Shown piece after piece: positions 42,916 through 53,733 of a stretch of DNA of 64,000 bases. This DNA is from Ilex aquifolium (lineage: Eukaryota; Streptophyta; Magnoliopsida; Aquifoliales; Aquifoliaceae). The stretch covers positions 57,465,593 through 57,529,592 of the forward strand of contig OX637392.1 in NCBI GenBank assembly GCA_951799425.1, in the 5' to 3' direction. The notes beneath the pieces were generated by a model that made no database searches, was not told the DNA's origin, and was given only the letters and a program-made list of their open reading frames with translations. How positions within the stretch are numbered: position 1 is the first letter of the stretch; every line of letters begins with the position of its first letter. The translations under genes were made by a program, and so were the position numbers.

Positions 42916-45102
42916 TTGCACGCGAGGAATGTGGAGGCCACCCGCCTCCCGGCGGTCAGAGAAATAAGCCCAGCGCGTCAGTCAGCTGGGGTTGGGCGTT
43001 CTTCTCAACGGACCTTCCTCATGGATCATGGTCCAGGGGGGCACATCCCCTCGGCCCGCGACATCGTGGAAATGATGGAGGAGCGTATGGGGGAACGCAT
43101 GAAGGAGCTTGAAAGAGACAACGCCAGAGTGCGGCGTAGACTAAAGGAGTTCGAGCGGTCGGCAAATGCCAGCTGGCACACCCGAGAACCGGTGAAACGG
43201 AGTCCCAGTCAAGGGGAGTCCAGTAAGGCGAGACCTGAGACTCTAGAGAGGAATGGGAGCGGGCGCTCAGCCGAGAAGCAAAATCCGCGAAATCGGAGGA
43301 AATACGCACCCGCCGAAAGGACCAAGGGAGATCCCCACCGAAACAGCCTTTCGTGGTGGGACCTCCGCCGTGGGATCCCCCGAGATGCCATATCCGCGGG
43401 ATCCCAGGCGGAGTCTACCGCAAGGGGGCCAAGGGAAGCTGGGTACCCCCAGGAGCATATTGGCAATAGGCGCCGAGAACCGCAACCCTTGGAGGATGAA
43501 CAGGTCTCCTCTCCGTTCGTGCGGTCCATTAGGGAGACTGAGATGCCTAAGAAATTCGCCGTTCCCCGATTCAAGACGTATGATGGGAGAAGCGATCCCG
43601 AGAGTCACCTACGGCATTACAAGCAACTAATGTCAATCTATGACACCCATCAAGGGGTGTTATGCCGGGTTTTCCCCATGAGCCTGGGGGATACCGCCAT
43701 GAAGTGGTATGAAAACTTGGCCCCTGAGAGCATCGGATGTTGGAGGCAAATGGCCGAGCTGTTCAAGGCACGGTTTATCACCAGCACTAGGAGGCCGAAA
43801 GACATCGGTGCCTTGCTGACGCTTAGAAGGAAGAACGGGGAATCCCTTCGACAGTACGCTATCCGGTACTGGGAGGAGGTTAACGAAGTGGACGCATGCT
43901 CGGAGGCAATGGTTGCAGCGTCTTTTCGACTGGGACTGTCCCGGGATAGCGACCTCTACCGGTCCCTTACTAAGAAGATTCCTGGCGACATGAAGGACCT
44001 AATGACGCGCATAAATAAGTATGCGCGAGTTGAGGAAGAAACCACAGTCCCCGAGACCAGAACATCAGCGCCGAGAAAGAGGGAGAGGGAGCAGCCACCT
44101 CGCGGAAACGCGCCGACCCCACCACCGAACCGTCTCTCCTTCCAAGGAATCAACACCGTCTTTAAGGAGCCTATTTATAGGATGCTCAATAAGATAAAGT
44201 ATGAACCGTATTTCAGGTGGCCCCCGAAGATGTTGGGCGATCCGGCCACAAAAGACACTACCGTCAGATGTTCCTTTCATAGGGATTATGGTCACATGAC
44301 AGAAGATTGTAAGGCATACAAATCCTTCCTCGAACAGCTGGTCCGGGATGGGTACTTGGGAGAGTTCATTGACCAAAGACCAAGGCGTAGAGCGGCGGAG
44401 GAACGGCCGGAATCACCCCGAGAAGTGGTTCCAGTTATTAATGTCATACACGCCAGCACGGTGGAGAGGCCAACGTATAATATCCTCCAGGCGGAGCGCA
44501 AGAGGGTTTCGCAAGCGTTGCAAGTCGAGGAGACTGAATGGGCAGGGCAATCCTCTAAGAAGCCCCGTTCGGATCACGAGGTTATCAGTTTCTCTGGCGC
44601 CGATTTGAGAGGGGTGGCCCTGCCGCATGATGATGCGCTCGTGATCACCTTGCGAGTCGACAAATTTGATGTGAGGAGGATCCTGGTGGATTCCGGTAGT
44701 TCGTCCGAGGTGATGTACGACGACCTCTTCCGGAAGTTGGGATTGACCCGCAGGGACTTGAAGCCTGTGCAGACCCCCCTTGTCGGTTTCAACGGTTCTA
44801 GTGCCCTGCCGCTCGGCAAAATCACATTGATGGTTCAGGCGGCAATCGTCACGATCCCGGTGGAGTTTTTGGTGATAGACTCCGACTCCCCGTATAATGC
44901 CATAATGGGGAGAACATGGTTGCATGCCATGAGGGCGGTCCACTCCAGTTACCATCAGAAAATGAAGTTCCCTACCCCGCGCGGCATCATGGAAATCCGG
45001 GGTGACCAGTTGGCGGCTAAGAACTGTTTCTATGCCGCTATGAAGACAGGACTTGGTACCCGGGGTGGAGACCGTGACCCCGAGGAGGTTGTGGCTAAAT
45101 AG
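42916..45102 (+). CDS. Gag and aspartic protease region of the LTR element
   Basis: A 728-residue frame. The capsid region (residues about 235-380) includes DTAMKWYENLAPESIGCW and ESLRQYAIRYWEEV, typical of plant Gypsy gag. A CCHC-like stretch (RCSFHRDYGHMTEDC) follows. Near the end, ILVDSGSSSEVMY is the protease active-site region. Part of a fossil element, not a host gene. Confidence 0.88.
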   Translation: MHARNVEATRLPAVREISPARQSAGVGRSSQRTFLMDHGPGGHIPSARDIVEMMEERMGERMKELERDNARVRRRLKEFERSANASWHTREPVKRSPSQGESSKARPETLERNGSGRSAEKQNPRNRRKYAPAERTKGDPHRNSLSWWDLRRGIPRDAISAGSQAESTARGPREAGYPQEHIGNRRREPQPLEDEQVSSPFVRSIRETEMPKKFAVPRFKTYDGRSDPESHLRHYKQLMSIYDTHQGVLCRVFPMSLGDTAMKWYENLAPESIGCWRQMAELFKARFITSTRRPKDIGALLTLRRKNGESLRQYAIRYWEEVNEVDACSEAMVAASFRLGLSRDSDLYRSLTKKIPGDMKDLMTRINKYARVEEETTVPETRTSAPRKREREQPPRGNAPTPPPNRLSFQGINTVFKEPIYRMLNKIKYEPYFRWPPKMLGDPATKDTTVRCSFHRDYGHMTEDCKAYKSFLEQLVRDGYLGEFIDQRPRRRAAEERPESPREVVPVINVIHASTVERPTYNILQAERKRVSQALQVEETEWAGQSSKKPRSDHEVISFSGADLRGVALPHDDALVITLRVDKFDVRRILVDSGSSSEVMYDDLFRKLGLTRRDLKPVQTPLVGFNGSSALPLGKITLMVQAAIVTIPVEFLVIDSDSPYNAIMGRTWLHAMRAVHSSYHQKMKFPTPRGIMEIRGDQLAAKNCFYAAMKTGLGTRGGDRDPEEVVAK

Positions 45103-45138
45103 CAATCACAGTATGGTCGGCTGGGGATAGATGAGCCT

Positions 45139-47274
45139 GTGGTGGAACCAGCCGACCGCTCCACCGAGCCGCTGATCAAGGTCCTGTTGAGGCCCGGTGA
45201 TGAAGACAGGTACTTTTTGATAGGATCCTCACTAGATGACGCCGAGAGGAAGGAAATGACTTCTTTCCTGCGTGGAAATGCCGACGTTTTCGCCTGGACA
45301 CATGCCGAGATGACGGGGATACGTCCCGAGGTTGCGACCCATCGGCTCCATGCTAATCCAAATTTCAAACCGGTGAAGCAGAAAGCGCGAAGAGCGGCCC
45401 CGCATCACGCAAAGGCCGTGGATGAAGAGGTAGATAAGTTGTTGGAGGCGGGCACCATTCGGGAGGTCCAATTCCCCGAGTGGTTGTCTAACACGGTTTG
45501 CGCCAAAAAGAAGGAAGGCAAGTGGCGGGTTTGCGTAGATTTCACCGACTTGAATAAGGCGTGCCCCAAGGACGGATACCCGCTCCCTAAAGTTGACCAG
45601 CTGGTGGATGCAACCGCGGGTCACAAGCGTATTTCCTTCCTGGATGCTCGGGCTGGATATCATCAAATCCCTTTGGAGGAGTCGGATCAAGAGAAAACAG
45701 CGTTCATCACGCCCCGAGGAATCTATTGTTACACTGTAATGCCTTTCGGGTTGAAGAACGCCGGTGCCACCTACCAACGACTGATAAACAAAATGTTCAA
45801 ACGCCTGCTCGGCGTCACCATGGAAGTGTACATCGATGATATGCTAGTGAAAAGCAAGGAGACCGCCGATCACTTTGCTGATCTCGGCACTATATTTGCC
45901 ATTCTCAGACGCTACCGCTTAAAGCTGAATGCCTCCAAATGCGCCTTCGGCGTGAGCTCGGGGAAGTTTTTGGGATATCTGGTGACCCACAGAGGGATTG
46001 AAGCTAATCCCGAGCAGATTCAGGCGATCCAGAACATTCAGGCACCTAGGACTATCAAAGACATCCAGAAGTTAACCGGAATGCTTGCAGCGCTGAACCG
46101 GTTCATTTCCAAATCCTCTTATAGGTGCAAAACGTTCTTTGCCAAGCTCAAAGGGGTGGCAAAGGGGATGTGGGACGAAGAGTGCGGCCGAGCACTTGAA
46201 GGAATTAAAGAATATCTAAAACGTCCTCCGACGCTGTCTGTACCAGGGTCAGGAGAAGCTCTGTACCTCTACTTATCAGTGTCGGAGGAAGCTGTCAGTG
46301 GTGCCCTGGTACGGGAGCACGAGGGGGCACAAAGGCCCGTCTATTTCGTGAGCAAAACCCTGCTTGACGCCGAGACAAGATATTTGCCGATGGAAAAATT
46401 GGTCCTTGCCCTAGTCGTCTCGGCGAGGAAGCTTAGGCATTATTTTCAGGCACACACCATTGAGGTGTTGACTGACCGTCCTCTCAGGCCGATTCTGCAG
46501 AGGGCCGATATATCAGGAAGAGTTGCTAAATGGGCTGTGGAGCTTGGGGAATTCGAGATAAACTACAAGCCCCGCACTTCAATTAAGGGACAAGTTCTTG
46601 CTGATTTCATTGCCGAGTTCTCTGCGCCCGAGCCCCCGCCGGAAGTCACCACTCTGGGAGTTGACTGGGATCTTCACGTCGACGGGTCCTCAAACGCAAG
46701 GGAGGCAGGAGTAGGAGTAGGAGTAGTACTGGCCAGTTCAGAAGGATTCACAATCGAGCGAGCTATTAGATTGGGGTTTAAAGCGTCTAACAACGAAGCC
46801 GAGTACGAAGCACTGCTGGCAGGGGTTGATATAGCTTACTCGGTTGGGGTCCGGCACCTACATGCTTTTTGCGACTCCCAACTAGTAGTGAATCAGATAA
46901 ATGGTGACTTTGAAGTCCGAGACACCAGGATGAAGGCTTACTATCAGAAGGCTAAAGCCAAGATACAGAAATTTGATAAAATAGAAGTCTCTCAGATTTC
47001 AAGGGATCAAAACACCCATGCCGACGCTTTGGCATCCCTTGCCTCGGCGTTGGCCTCCGAAGTAACCCGGCGTATCATCATTGAGAACCGAGAGAAACCA
47101 AGTATACAAGAGACTTGTTCCCAGCAAGTACTGCCGATGCAAACGCAATCGGCACCGGGTTGGATGAAACCCATTGTTGCATACTTGACTGAGGGCGTAC
47201 TTCCCGAGGATGCCAAAGAAGCCAAGAAGGTCAGACTCAAGGCCCCAAGGTTCTGGATATCCGCCGATCAGTAG
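45139..47274 (+). CDS. Reverse transcriptase and dual RNase H region of the LTR element
   Basis: A 711-residue frame with KWRVCVDFTDLNKACPKDGY, MPFGLKNAGATYQR and the catalytic YIDDMLVKS. A Gypsy RNase H follows, then a second plant-type RNase H domain starting HVDGSSNAREAGVGVG with NNEAEYEALLAG. Two RNase H domains mark the Tat lineage. Confidence 0.9.
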   Translation: MVEPADRSTEPLIKVLLRPGDEDRYFLIGSSLDDAERKEMTSFLRGNADVFAWTHAEMTGIRPEVATHRLHANPNFKPVKQKARRAAPHHAKAVDEEVDKLLEAGTIREVQFPEWLSNTVCAKKKEGKWRVCVDFTDLNKACPKDGYPLPKVDQLVDATAGHKRISFLDARAGYHQIPLEESDQEKTAFITPRGIYCYTVMPFGLKNAGATYQRLINKMFKRLLGVTMEVYIDDMLVKSKETADHFADLGTIFAILRRYRLKLNASKCAFGVSSGKFLGYLVTHRGIEANPEQIQAIQNIQAPRTIKDIQKLTGMLAALNRFISKSSYRCKTFFAKLKGVAKGMWDEECGRALEGIKEYLKRPPTLSVPGSGEALYLYLSVSEEAVSGALVREHEGAQRPVYFVSKTLLDAETRYLPMEKLVLALVVSARKLRHYFQAHTIEVLTDRPLRPILQRADISGRVAKWAVELGEFEINYKPRTSIKGQVLADFIAEFSAPEPPPEVTTLGVDWDLHVDGSSNAREAGVGVGVVLASSEGFTIERAIRLGFKASNNEAEYEALLAGVDIAYSVGVRHLHAFCDSQLVVNQINGDFEVRDTRMKAYYQKAKAKIQKFDKIEVSQISRDQNTHADALASLASALASEVTRRIIIENREKPSIQETCSQQVLPMQTQSAPGWMKPIVAYLTEGVLPEDAKEAKKVRLKAPRFWISADQ

Positions 47275-47433
47275 TTATATAGGAGGTCTTTCTCCGGACC
47301 CCATCTACTTTGTGTCCCCGAGGACAAAGTGGAACCCCTGCTCTATGAAATTCATGAGGGCATATGCGGCAGCCACACAGGAGGCAGATCCTTGGCACAC
47401 CGAGCAATGACGCAGGGGTATTGGTAGCCTTAT

Positions 47434-48399
47434 ATGCAGAGAGACGCAAAGAGTTACGTTCGGAAGTGTGACAAGTGTCAGAAGTTCGCTCCTGTTATCC
47501 GACAACCAGCTGGGGATCTGAATTTACTGACTAGTCCCTGGCCATTCTCTCAATGGGGGATTGATATCGTGGGTCCGCTCCCAAAGGCCCCTCTAGGCAA
47601 AAAATTCTTATTGGTGGCTACTGATTACTTCACCAAATGGATTGAAGCCGAACCCTTGAGCCGCATTCGGGACACCGAGACAAAGAAATTCGTATGGCAG
47701 AACATAATAACCCGGTTTGGAATTCCCAGGGCAATCGTCTCAGACAATGGCACCCAGTTCAACAGTGGTCCCTTCAGGGAGTTTTGCTTAGGGTTCGGAA
47801 TACGCAACTATTATTCCACGCCGGCCTACCCCCAGAGCAATGGACAAGCGGAAGTTTCCAACAAGACAGTGTTGGCAGGGATCAAGAAGAGGCTGGAAAA
47901 AGCAAAGGGGAAATGGACCGACGAGCTGCTAAACGTATTATGGGCGTACAGGACTACCCCGAGGACATCAACGGGAGAAACGCCGTTCGCCTTAACCTAC
48001 GGGATGGAGGTTGTCATCCCGCTGGAAGTCGGTCTCCCGACCATTAAAAGTCAAGCGTTCGATCTAGGGAATAACGAGCAGATGCTAGCCAGAGATCTTG
48101 ACTTAGCCGAGGAAAGGAGAGAACTAGCGTCCATCAAGTTAGCCAAGTACCAAGGAGAATTATCAAGACAACATCACAAGAAAATCCGAGCAAGGGATTT
48201 CAAGGTGGGGGACTTGGTGCTTAGAAAGGTAATGGGCGCTGCTCGGGAACCCACGGAAGGGAAACTCGGACCTAACTGGGAAGGCCCTTACAAAGTAATT
48301 GCAGTGGGGGGCACCGGGGCGTACCGGCTACAGAACATGAATGGCAATGATGTAATCCGACCCTGGAATGTGTCAAATCTGAAAAGATATTTTTGTTAA
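47434..48399 (+). CDS. Integrase region of the LTR element
   Basis: A 321-residue frame with CDKCQKFAPVIRQPAG (zinc-binding end), WGIDIVGPLPKAPLGKKF, SDNGTQFNSGPF and YPQSNGQAEVSNK (core Asp and Glu positions), and a C-terminal region with KVGDLVLRKV and GPYKVIAV. Confidence 0.9.
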   Translation: MQRDAKSYVRKCDKCQKFAPVIRQPAGDLNLLTSPWPFSQWGIDIVGPLPKAPLGKKFLLVATDYFTKWIEAEPLSRIRDTETKKFVWQNIITRFGIPRAIVSDNGTQFNSGPFREFCLGFGIRNYYSTPAYPQSNGQAEVSNKTVLAGIKKRLEKAKGKWTDELLNVLWAYRTTPRTSTGETPFALTYGMEVVIPLEVGLPTIKSQAFDLGNNEQMLARDLDLAEERRELASIKLAKYQGELSRQHHKKIRARDFKVGDLVLRKVMGAAREPTEGKLGPNWEGPYKVIAVGGTGAYRLQNMNGNDVIRPWNVSNLKRYFC

Positions 48400-48432
48400 T
48401 ACAAGAAGGATATCCCGATGGTTATTTATTAT

Positions 48433-49035
48433 GAACACGAGACATGCTCTCAGTCGTTAGGGGCATGGTCCCGAGGGGTATAAGACCTCATCCTTGAGGC
48501 AACGCTCTCAAATACAACACGAGACGAGCTCTCGGTCGTTAGGGGCATGGTCCCGGGGGGTATAAGACCTCATCCTTGAGGCAACGCTCTCAAATACAAC
48601 ACGAGACGAGCTCTCGGTCGTTAGGGGCATGGTCCCGAGGGGTATAAGACCTCATCCTTGAGGCAACGCTCTCAAATACAACACGAGACGTGCTCTCGGT
48701 CGTTAGGGGCATGGTCCCGAAGGGTATAAGACCTCATCCTTGAGGCAACGCTCTCAAATACAACACGAGACGAGCTCTCGGTCGTTAGGGGCATGGTCCC
48801 GAGGGGTATAAGACCTCATCCTTGAGGCAACGCTCTCAAATACAACACGAGACGAGCTCTCGGTCGTTAGGGGCATGGTCCCGGGGGGTATAAGACCTCA
48901 TCCTTGAGGCAACGCTCTCAAATACAACACGAGACGTGCTCTCGGTCGTTAGGGGCGTGGTCCCGAGGGGTATGAGACCTCATCCTGGAGGCAACGCTCT
49001 CAAAAACGAGACGAGCTCTCGGACGTTAGGGGCTA
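48433..49035. repeat. 82-bp tandem repeat in the LTR element, about seven copies
   Basis: TCGTTAGGGGCATGGTCCCG recurs every 82 bp, each time followed by GTATAAGACCTCATCCTTGA. The copies are nearly identical. It lies just after the integrase region, a usual place for tandem repeats in Tat elements. The copy with CATGCTCTCAGTC is the most diverged. Confidence 0.88.
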
Positions 49036-49432
49036 GGCCCCGAGGAGAGGTGGGAAGAGATGTTATATATCTCGGCCCCTAGCAAACGCATAAGGAGAAG
49101 TCAAGTCAACGGTTAAACTAACGCTAGTCAGAGTACGAGAAAAAATGAAGAGACACGCATAGAGAAGAAATGCCAATGTAGAGTTGGAGTACATTCACAG
49201 CTCGAACACGAAACAAAACGATGGAGAGTTCATTAATTTATCGAAAAGTTCATTACAGTCCAAAAACGGGGCTTTGCGTCCCCAATGGCTTACATATATA
49301 GAAAGAACAAAGAACAGAGAAACCGCGGCCAGGTTCATCTCGGATCATGGACAGTTAGGTCGTCAATAGGAGAAGGAGGGAGCTCGGACTCTTGGCCACC
49401 GATAAGGGGAGAAAGGCCATCAGAACCATCGC

Positions 49433-52400
49433 TTACAGTAATGGTTGCCATGATCCCCTCGGCCGCCTCACCTGTCTCGGCGTCTGGTTGTCCCTCCGAG
49501 AGCTCCACGGTTCAAACCCGGCGAGGGAACTGTGTCTCTGGAAGAGTTCACTTGCCGGGTCCACCCCTGCAGCATGCAAGGCATTCATCCATCCACGCCG
49601 ATGAGCAATGACCTTGGCTTCTTCAAAGGCGGGGACCATCTGCTCTTGGGTTTCTAGGAAAACCCTCTCACACTCCCTTTGAAGCCTCTGTGGCTCCCCT
49701 GCCTTCTCCGCCGTCAGGGAATCCACCTGGGCGGTTAACTCCCTGACCAGGCCCTCGGAGTCTAGAGCTTTGTTCTCGGCAGCCGAGATCTTCAGCTCAT
49801 ACTCCTCCACCTTTTTCATCGTCGCCGCCTCACTCGCCCTCAGCTTCTGCAACTCAGCGTCCAGCGAGTCACGTTCGATGATGAGATTGGTGATGTGTTT
49901 TTTCTGGTCGGCGAGGACCGCCTCGACGCCTCTGATGTGCGCGTCCTTATCATCTATCGCCTTCTGGGCGCCTCTCGCCGTTTGCTTGTACTCCCAGAAG
50001 CGATCGATGATGACACCCAGCTGCTGAGAGACCTGGAAGTCGATAAAAACAAGTTAGTAGTTGCCAACTACATGGAACGAGTTCAAAACGAGACACTTAC
50101 CACCAAGTTGTTCTGGATAGCGCTTAAGAGGAGCACGTTGTCAGACTGATTGTTATGAACGCACATGTCTGCGTTGAATTGGAGGGTCGAGGCCACTGCA
50201 AAGGCCACTTCCCTGTCCTGGATGATGGAGTCTGATTCCAAGACAAGTCGGCCCCCCCTCCTTTCCGCCTGAGCAACCCATGCGGCGGAGGAGGACGTCC
50301 CGGGAGCGGAAGCGGTTGCGCCGGGGGCATCATGGCGACGCTTCTTCCGACGCTCTTCGTCTTGTCGGGGTTCGGGTATTTCGGGATCCCGGCTTCGCCT
50401 GCCTGTTTGCCGACCGCCAGTAGGAGGGACTTGGTGAGTGGGCACAATGTCAGTCGGCAGAATTGCAGGGTCCACCTGTTGACGAGTTGGCAGAGGGGGA
50501 GGCGCATCCTGCTGAGGCGCATCCTGCTTGTACTCCCAGAAGCGATCGATGATGACACCCAGCTGCTGAGAGACCTGGAAGTCGATAAAAACAAGTTAGT
50601 AGTTGCCAACTACATGGAACGAGTTCAAAACGAGACACTTACCACCAAGTTGTTCTGGATAGCGCTTAAGAGGAGCACGTTGTCAGACTGATTGTTATGA
50701 ACGCACATGTCTGCGTTGAATTGGAGGGTCGAGGCCACTGCAAAGGCCACTTCCCTGTCCTGGATGATGGAGTCTGATTCCAAGACAAGTTGGCCCCCCC
50801 TCCTTTCCGCCTGAGCAACCCATGCGGCGGAGGAGGACGTCCCGGGAGCGGAAGCGGTTGCGCCGGGGGCATCATGGCGACGCTTCTTCCGACGCTCTTC
50901 GTCTTGTCGGGGTTCGGGTATTTCGGGATCCCGGCTTCGCCTGCCTGTTTGCCGACCGCCAGTAGGAGGGACTTGGTGAGTGGGCACAATGTCAGTCGGC
51001 AGAATTGCAGGGTCCACCTGTTGACGAGTTGGCAGAGGGGGAGGCGCATCCTGCTGAGGCGCATCCTGCTTGTACTCCCAGAAGCGATCGATGATGACAC
51101 CCAGCTGCTGAGAGACCTGGAAGTCGATAAAAACAAGTTAGTAGTTGCCAACTACATGGAACGAGTTCAAAACGAGACACTTACCACCAAGTTGTTCTGG
51201 ATAGCGCTTAAGAGGAGCACGTTGTCAGACTGATTGTTATGAACGCACATGTCTGCGTTGAATTGGAGGGTCGAGGCCACTGCAAAGGCCACTTCCCTGT
51301 CCTGGATGATGGAGTCTGATTCCAAGACAAGTCGGCCCCCCCTCCTTTCCGCCTGAGCAACCCATGCGGCGGAGGAGGACGTCCCGGGAGCGGAAGCGGT
51401 TGCGCCAGGGGCATCATGGCGACGCTTCTTCCGACGCTCTTCGTCTTGTCGGGGTTCGGGTATTTCGGGATCCCGGCTTCGCCTGCCTGTTTGCCGACCG
51501 CCGGTAGGAGGGACTTGGTGAGTGGGCACAATGTCAGTCGGCAGAATTGCAGGGTCCACCTGTTGACGAGTTGGCAGAGGGGGAGGCGCATCCTGCTGAG
51601 GCGCTGGTGGAATAGTCGGCGCGGTGCTCGGGGAGGCACCCTGAGCCAAGGTCCTGGCCCTGCGCCGAGAAGCTACGGCTTCCATGGCAGCAGCTGAGAT
51701 TGGAGGGACGTTGAACATGTCTTCGGTTGCGGGGGGAGGAGCTTGAGGAGAAGGGGTTCTCTCAGCGTCGTCTTCGGATGAAGAGAGGTCCTCCCACCGT
51801 TTGGGATCGAAATGAGGGGGGATTTGGGAGAATCGGCTGTAAGACGGATGATAACCAAGGAGCACGTGCGCTGCTCGGGAGTATTCGTTTGCCGGGTCGG
51901 AGGACCACACCTTCAACAGGTCGCCAAATCTAACTTGGGATCTGTGGGGTTGAGCTGCGTCACGCCGGTATCCTTCTGTACAAATGAGAAATGAGGTTAG
52001 AAGAAAAGCTACCTATGAGCCGAGTATACATTTAAACTATACAACACACCTTCATCCCTCGGCACTTTGGGGCAGAACAATCCGTCATACTCGGGTCCGG
52101 TGCCCCTCTCCCAGCTTCCGCCGAGTATGATCAAATCATCGAAATACCCCTTGTCCGAGTCCGGCATGTGTGTGACTAGGTACATGGAGGTGTCCCGGGC
52201 TTTGAGGTAGTACCTTCCCCCCCCAACTAGTCTAAGGTCGTAGCAGAACAGGATTTCGTCTACTCCTAAGTTAACCCCTAGCCGGGCGTTCAGGGCAATT
52301 ACTCCCATAACTATCCTAAAAAAGTTTACCCCACACTGAAGGGGGAACAGCCGAAGCTGCATTAACACCCCCAGTACCAGAGGGGGTAGAAGGAAAGTCA

Positions 52401-52623
52401 AGCCACCTTCCATGATGGCCTTAGTGTAAAAGGGCATCATTTCAACGCACCCACGTTCCCTACTATGTTTCGAGGGGTGGAAAGGAAAGGTCAGGACTCT
52501 CTCTGGTATTCGGTACTTGGCCCTAAAGGCCCCTATATTGTCCTCATTGACTACGGTTTTCTTTAATCGCTTGGTTGTGGATGAAGAGGGATTCCTAGCT
52601 TGGCTACTACGGCTCCTAGCCAT
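49433..52623 (-). other. Antisense reading-frame region of the LTR element
   Basis: Minus-strand frames include 52009-52623 (204 residues from MARSRSSQARNPSSSTTKR, with FLLPPLVLGVLMQLRLFPLQ), 51167-51916 (proline- and arginine-rich) and 49433-49852 (coiled-coil-like, with KKVEEYELKISAAENKAL). The first resembles the antisense 'putative gypsy-type transposon' domain found in Tat elements. Tat antisense genes are known to contain introns. Function is unknown. Confidence 0.7.
49984..51609. repeat. Three tandem 542-bp copies inside the antisense region
   Basis: The anchor GCTTGTACTCCCAGAAGCG starts at 49984, 50526 and 51068, exactly 542 bp apart. The copies look almost identical, so the triplication is very recent or was made during replication of the element. 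Confidence 0.92.
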
Positions 52624-52971
52624 GGATGGAGGTGGTAAAGAGCTTGGAAGAAGAAGAAGAGATATGGTGAGAGTACTTACAGGATTTTCTTCGCAGAAGA
52701 GTTCTCGGGGGAAGACGAGGGAGTACTCGGCAGCTAAATCGCTTAAGGGAGAGAAGAGATTGCAAAGTTCTCAAATGGCCAAGACTTCCCCTATTTATAG
52801 GCAGATGGGAGAGCGGGAATCGAGGAGACACTCATCATTAGCAGATTTGAAAAAGGCGGCTCGAAACGTGCAAGTAACCGCCCTTCTTTAAAAACGACGT
52901 GACAGGCTAGCCCCCGCTCCCCTTGCGCCACCTGTCGCACGCTGCAAAGGAAGTGGAGGCTGGGGGGCAGT

Positions 52972-53728
52972 TGGAGGGACTCAAGACGGCTCCACAGGCC
53001 CCAAGACGACACGTGTACGAGCGAAGCCGTTGCGAAGCCATGAAGCCAATGCCGAGTGGATGAGCCGACTCCGAGATGTAACTTGACGCCGAAGACGAAA
53101 CGCAGTCTCATGGAGCCAAGTGTGAACCTCTGACTATAGCAATTAATGCGATGTGACCCTGCATTTATGAAGACATGAGTGACTGAGACAGCATTTAATG
53201 CGCCTCTGCACCCTCGAAGACTCAAACTGACGGTCATGAGTGCATGTATTAATGACTGTGGCGCCTAGTTCTCACATAGGGCCGAGTGCCCCCTAAATGT
53301 CGAGTATATGATGGTAGGTGTCAGACGCCGTTCCTAGGTACTCAAGCGCTCAGATAGGTTTATGTTCTCGGCGTTGCCCCGAGGACTAATTTTATCCCGC
53401 CGAGCATTAATAACACGGGAATCCAGATAGAAATCACTCATTACACATTGGTCATAGCGAAAAGTATTGATTACTGAGGTGACCACTGTGTCAGAGCAAT
53501 CATTACTAGTCCACATATAAATACCCCCCAGAAAAATGGGCAAAGGTACGCAAATACTAACCCAGAATCGAGAATACAGAGCTTTCCCCCCATTCTTACT
53601 GACTTAAGCTTCGGAGGGGTTAAGTCGGGCACACGCCTGGCTCCCTTTTTCTTAACCTTGTGATTATTTCAGGGTTCGTTATCAGCTCAGCCGCTACTCC
53701 ATATTGATTGCAGGAATTATCCCGTGCA
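52972..53728 (+). repeat. 3' LTR
   Basis: Preceded by a purine-rich tract (GTGGAGGCTGGGGGGCAGT). It begins TGGAGGGACTC and ends CCCGTGCA, followed by the ATAAT duplication. About a dozen differences from the 5' LTR. Confidence 0.93.
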
Positions 53729-53733
53729 ATAAT

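Larger units (their letters stand above)
42067..53728 (+). mobile_element. Ty3/Gypsy LTR retrotransposon, Tat lineage, nearly whole
   Basis: An 11.66-kb element with LTRs of 758 and 757 bp that start TG and end CA. It is flanked by the 5-bp direct repeat ATAAT (42062-42066 and 53729-53733). The order is LTR, primer-binding site, gag-protease, reverse transcriptase-RNase H, integrase, tandem repeats, antisense reading frames, polypurine tract, LTR. A second RNase H domain and antisense frames before the 3' LTR point to the Tat group. The LTRs differ at only about a dozen places by eye, so insertion was recent (probably under about one million years at usual plant rates). It looks nearly whole, with perhaps one or two breaks in the sense reading frames. 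Confidence 0.93.

Noticed and set aside
48433-49035. CRISPR-like regular repeat
   Set aside because: The 82-bp units are contiguous with no unique spacers, lie in a plant retrotransposon and are ordinary tandem repeats.
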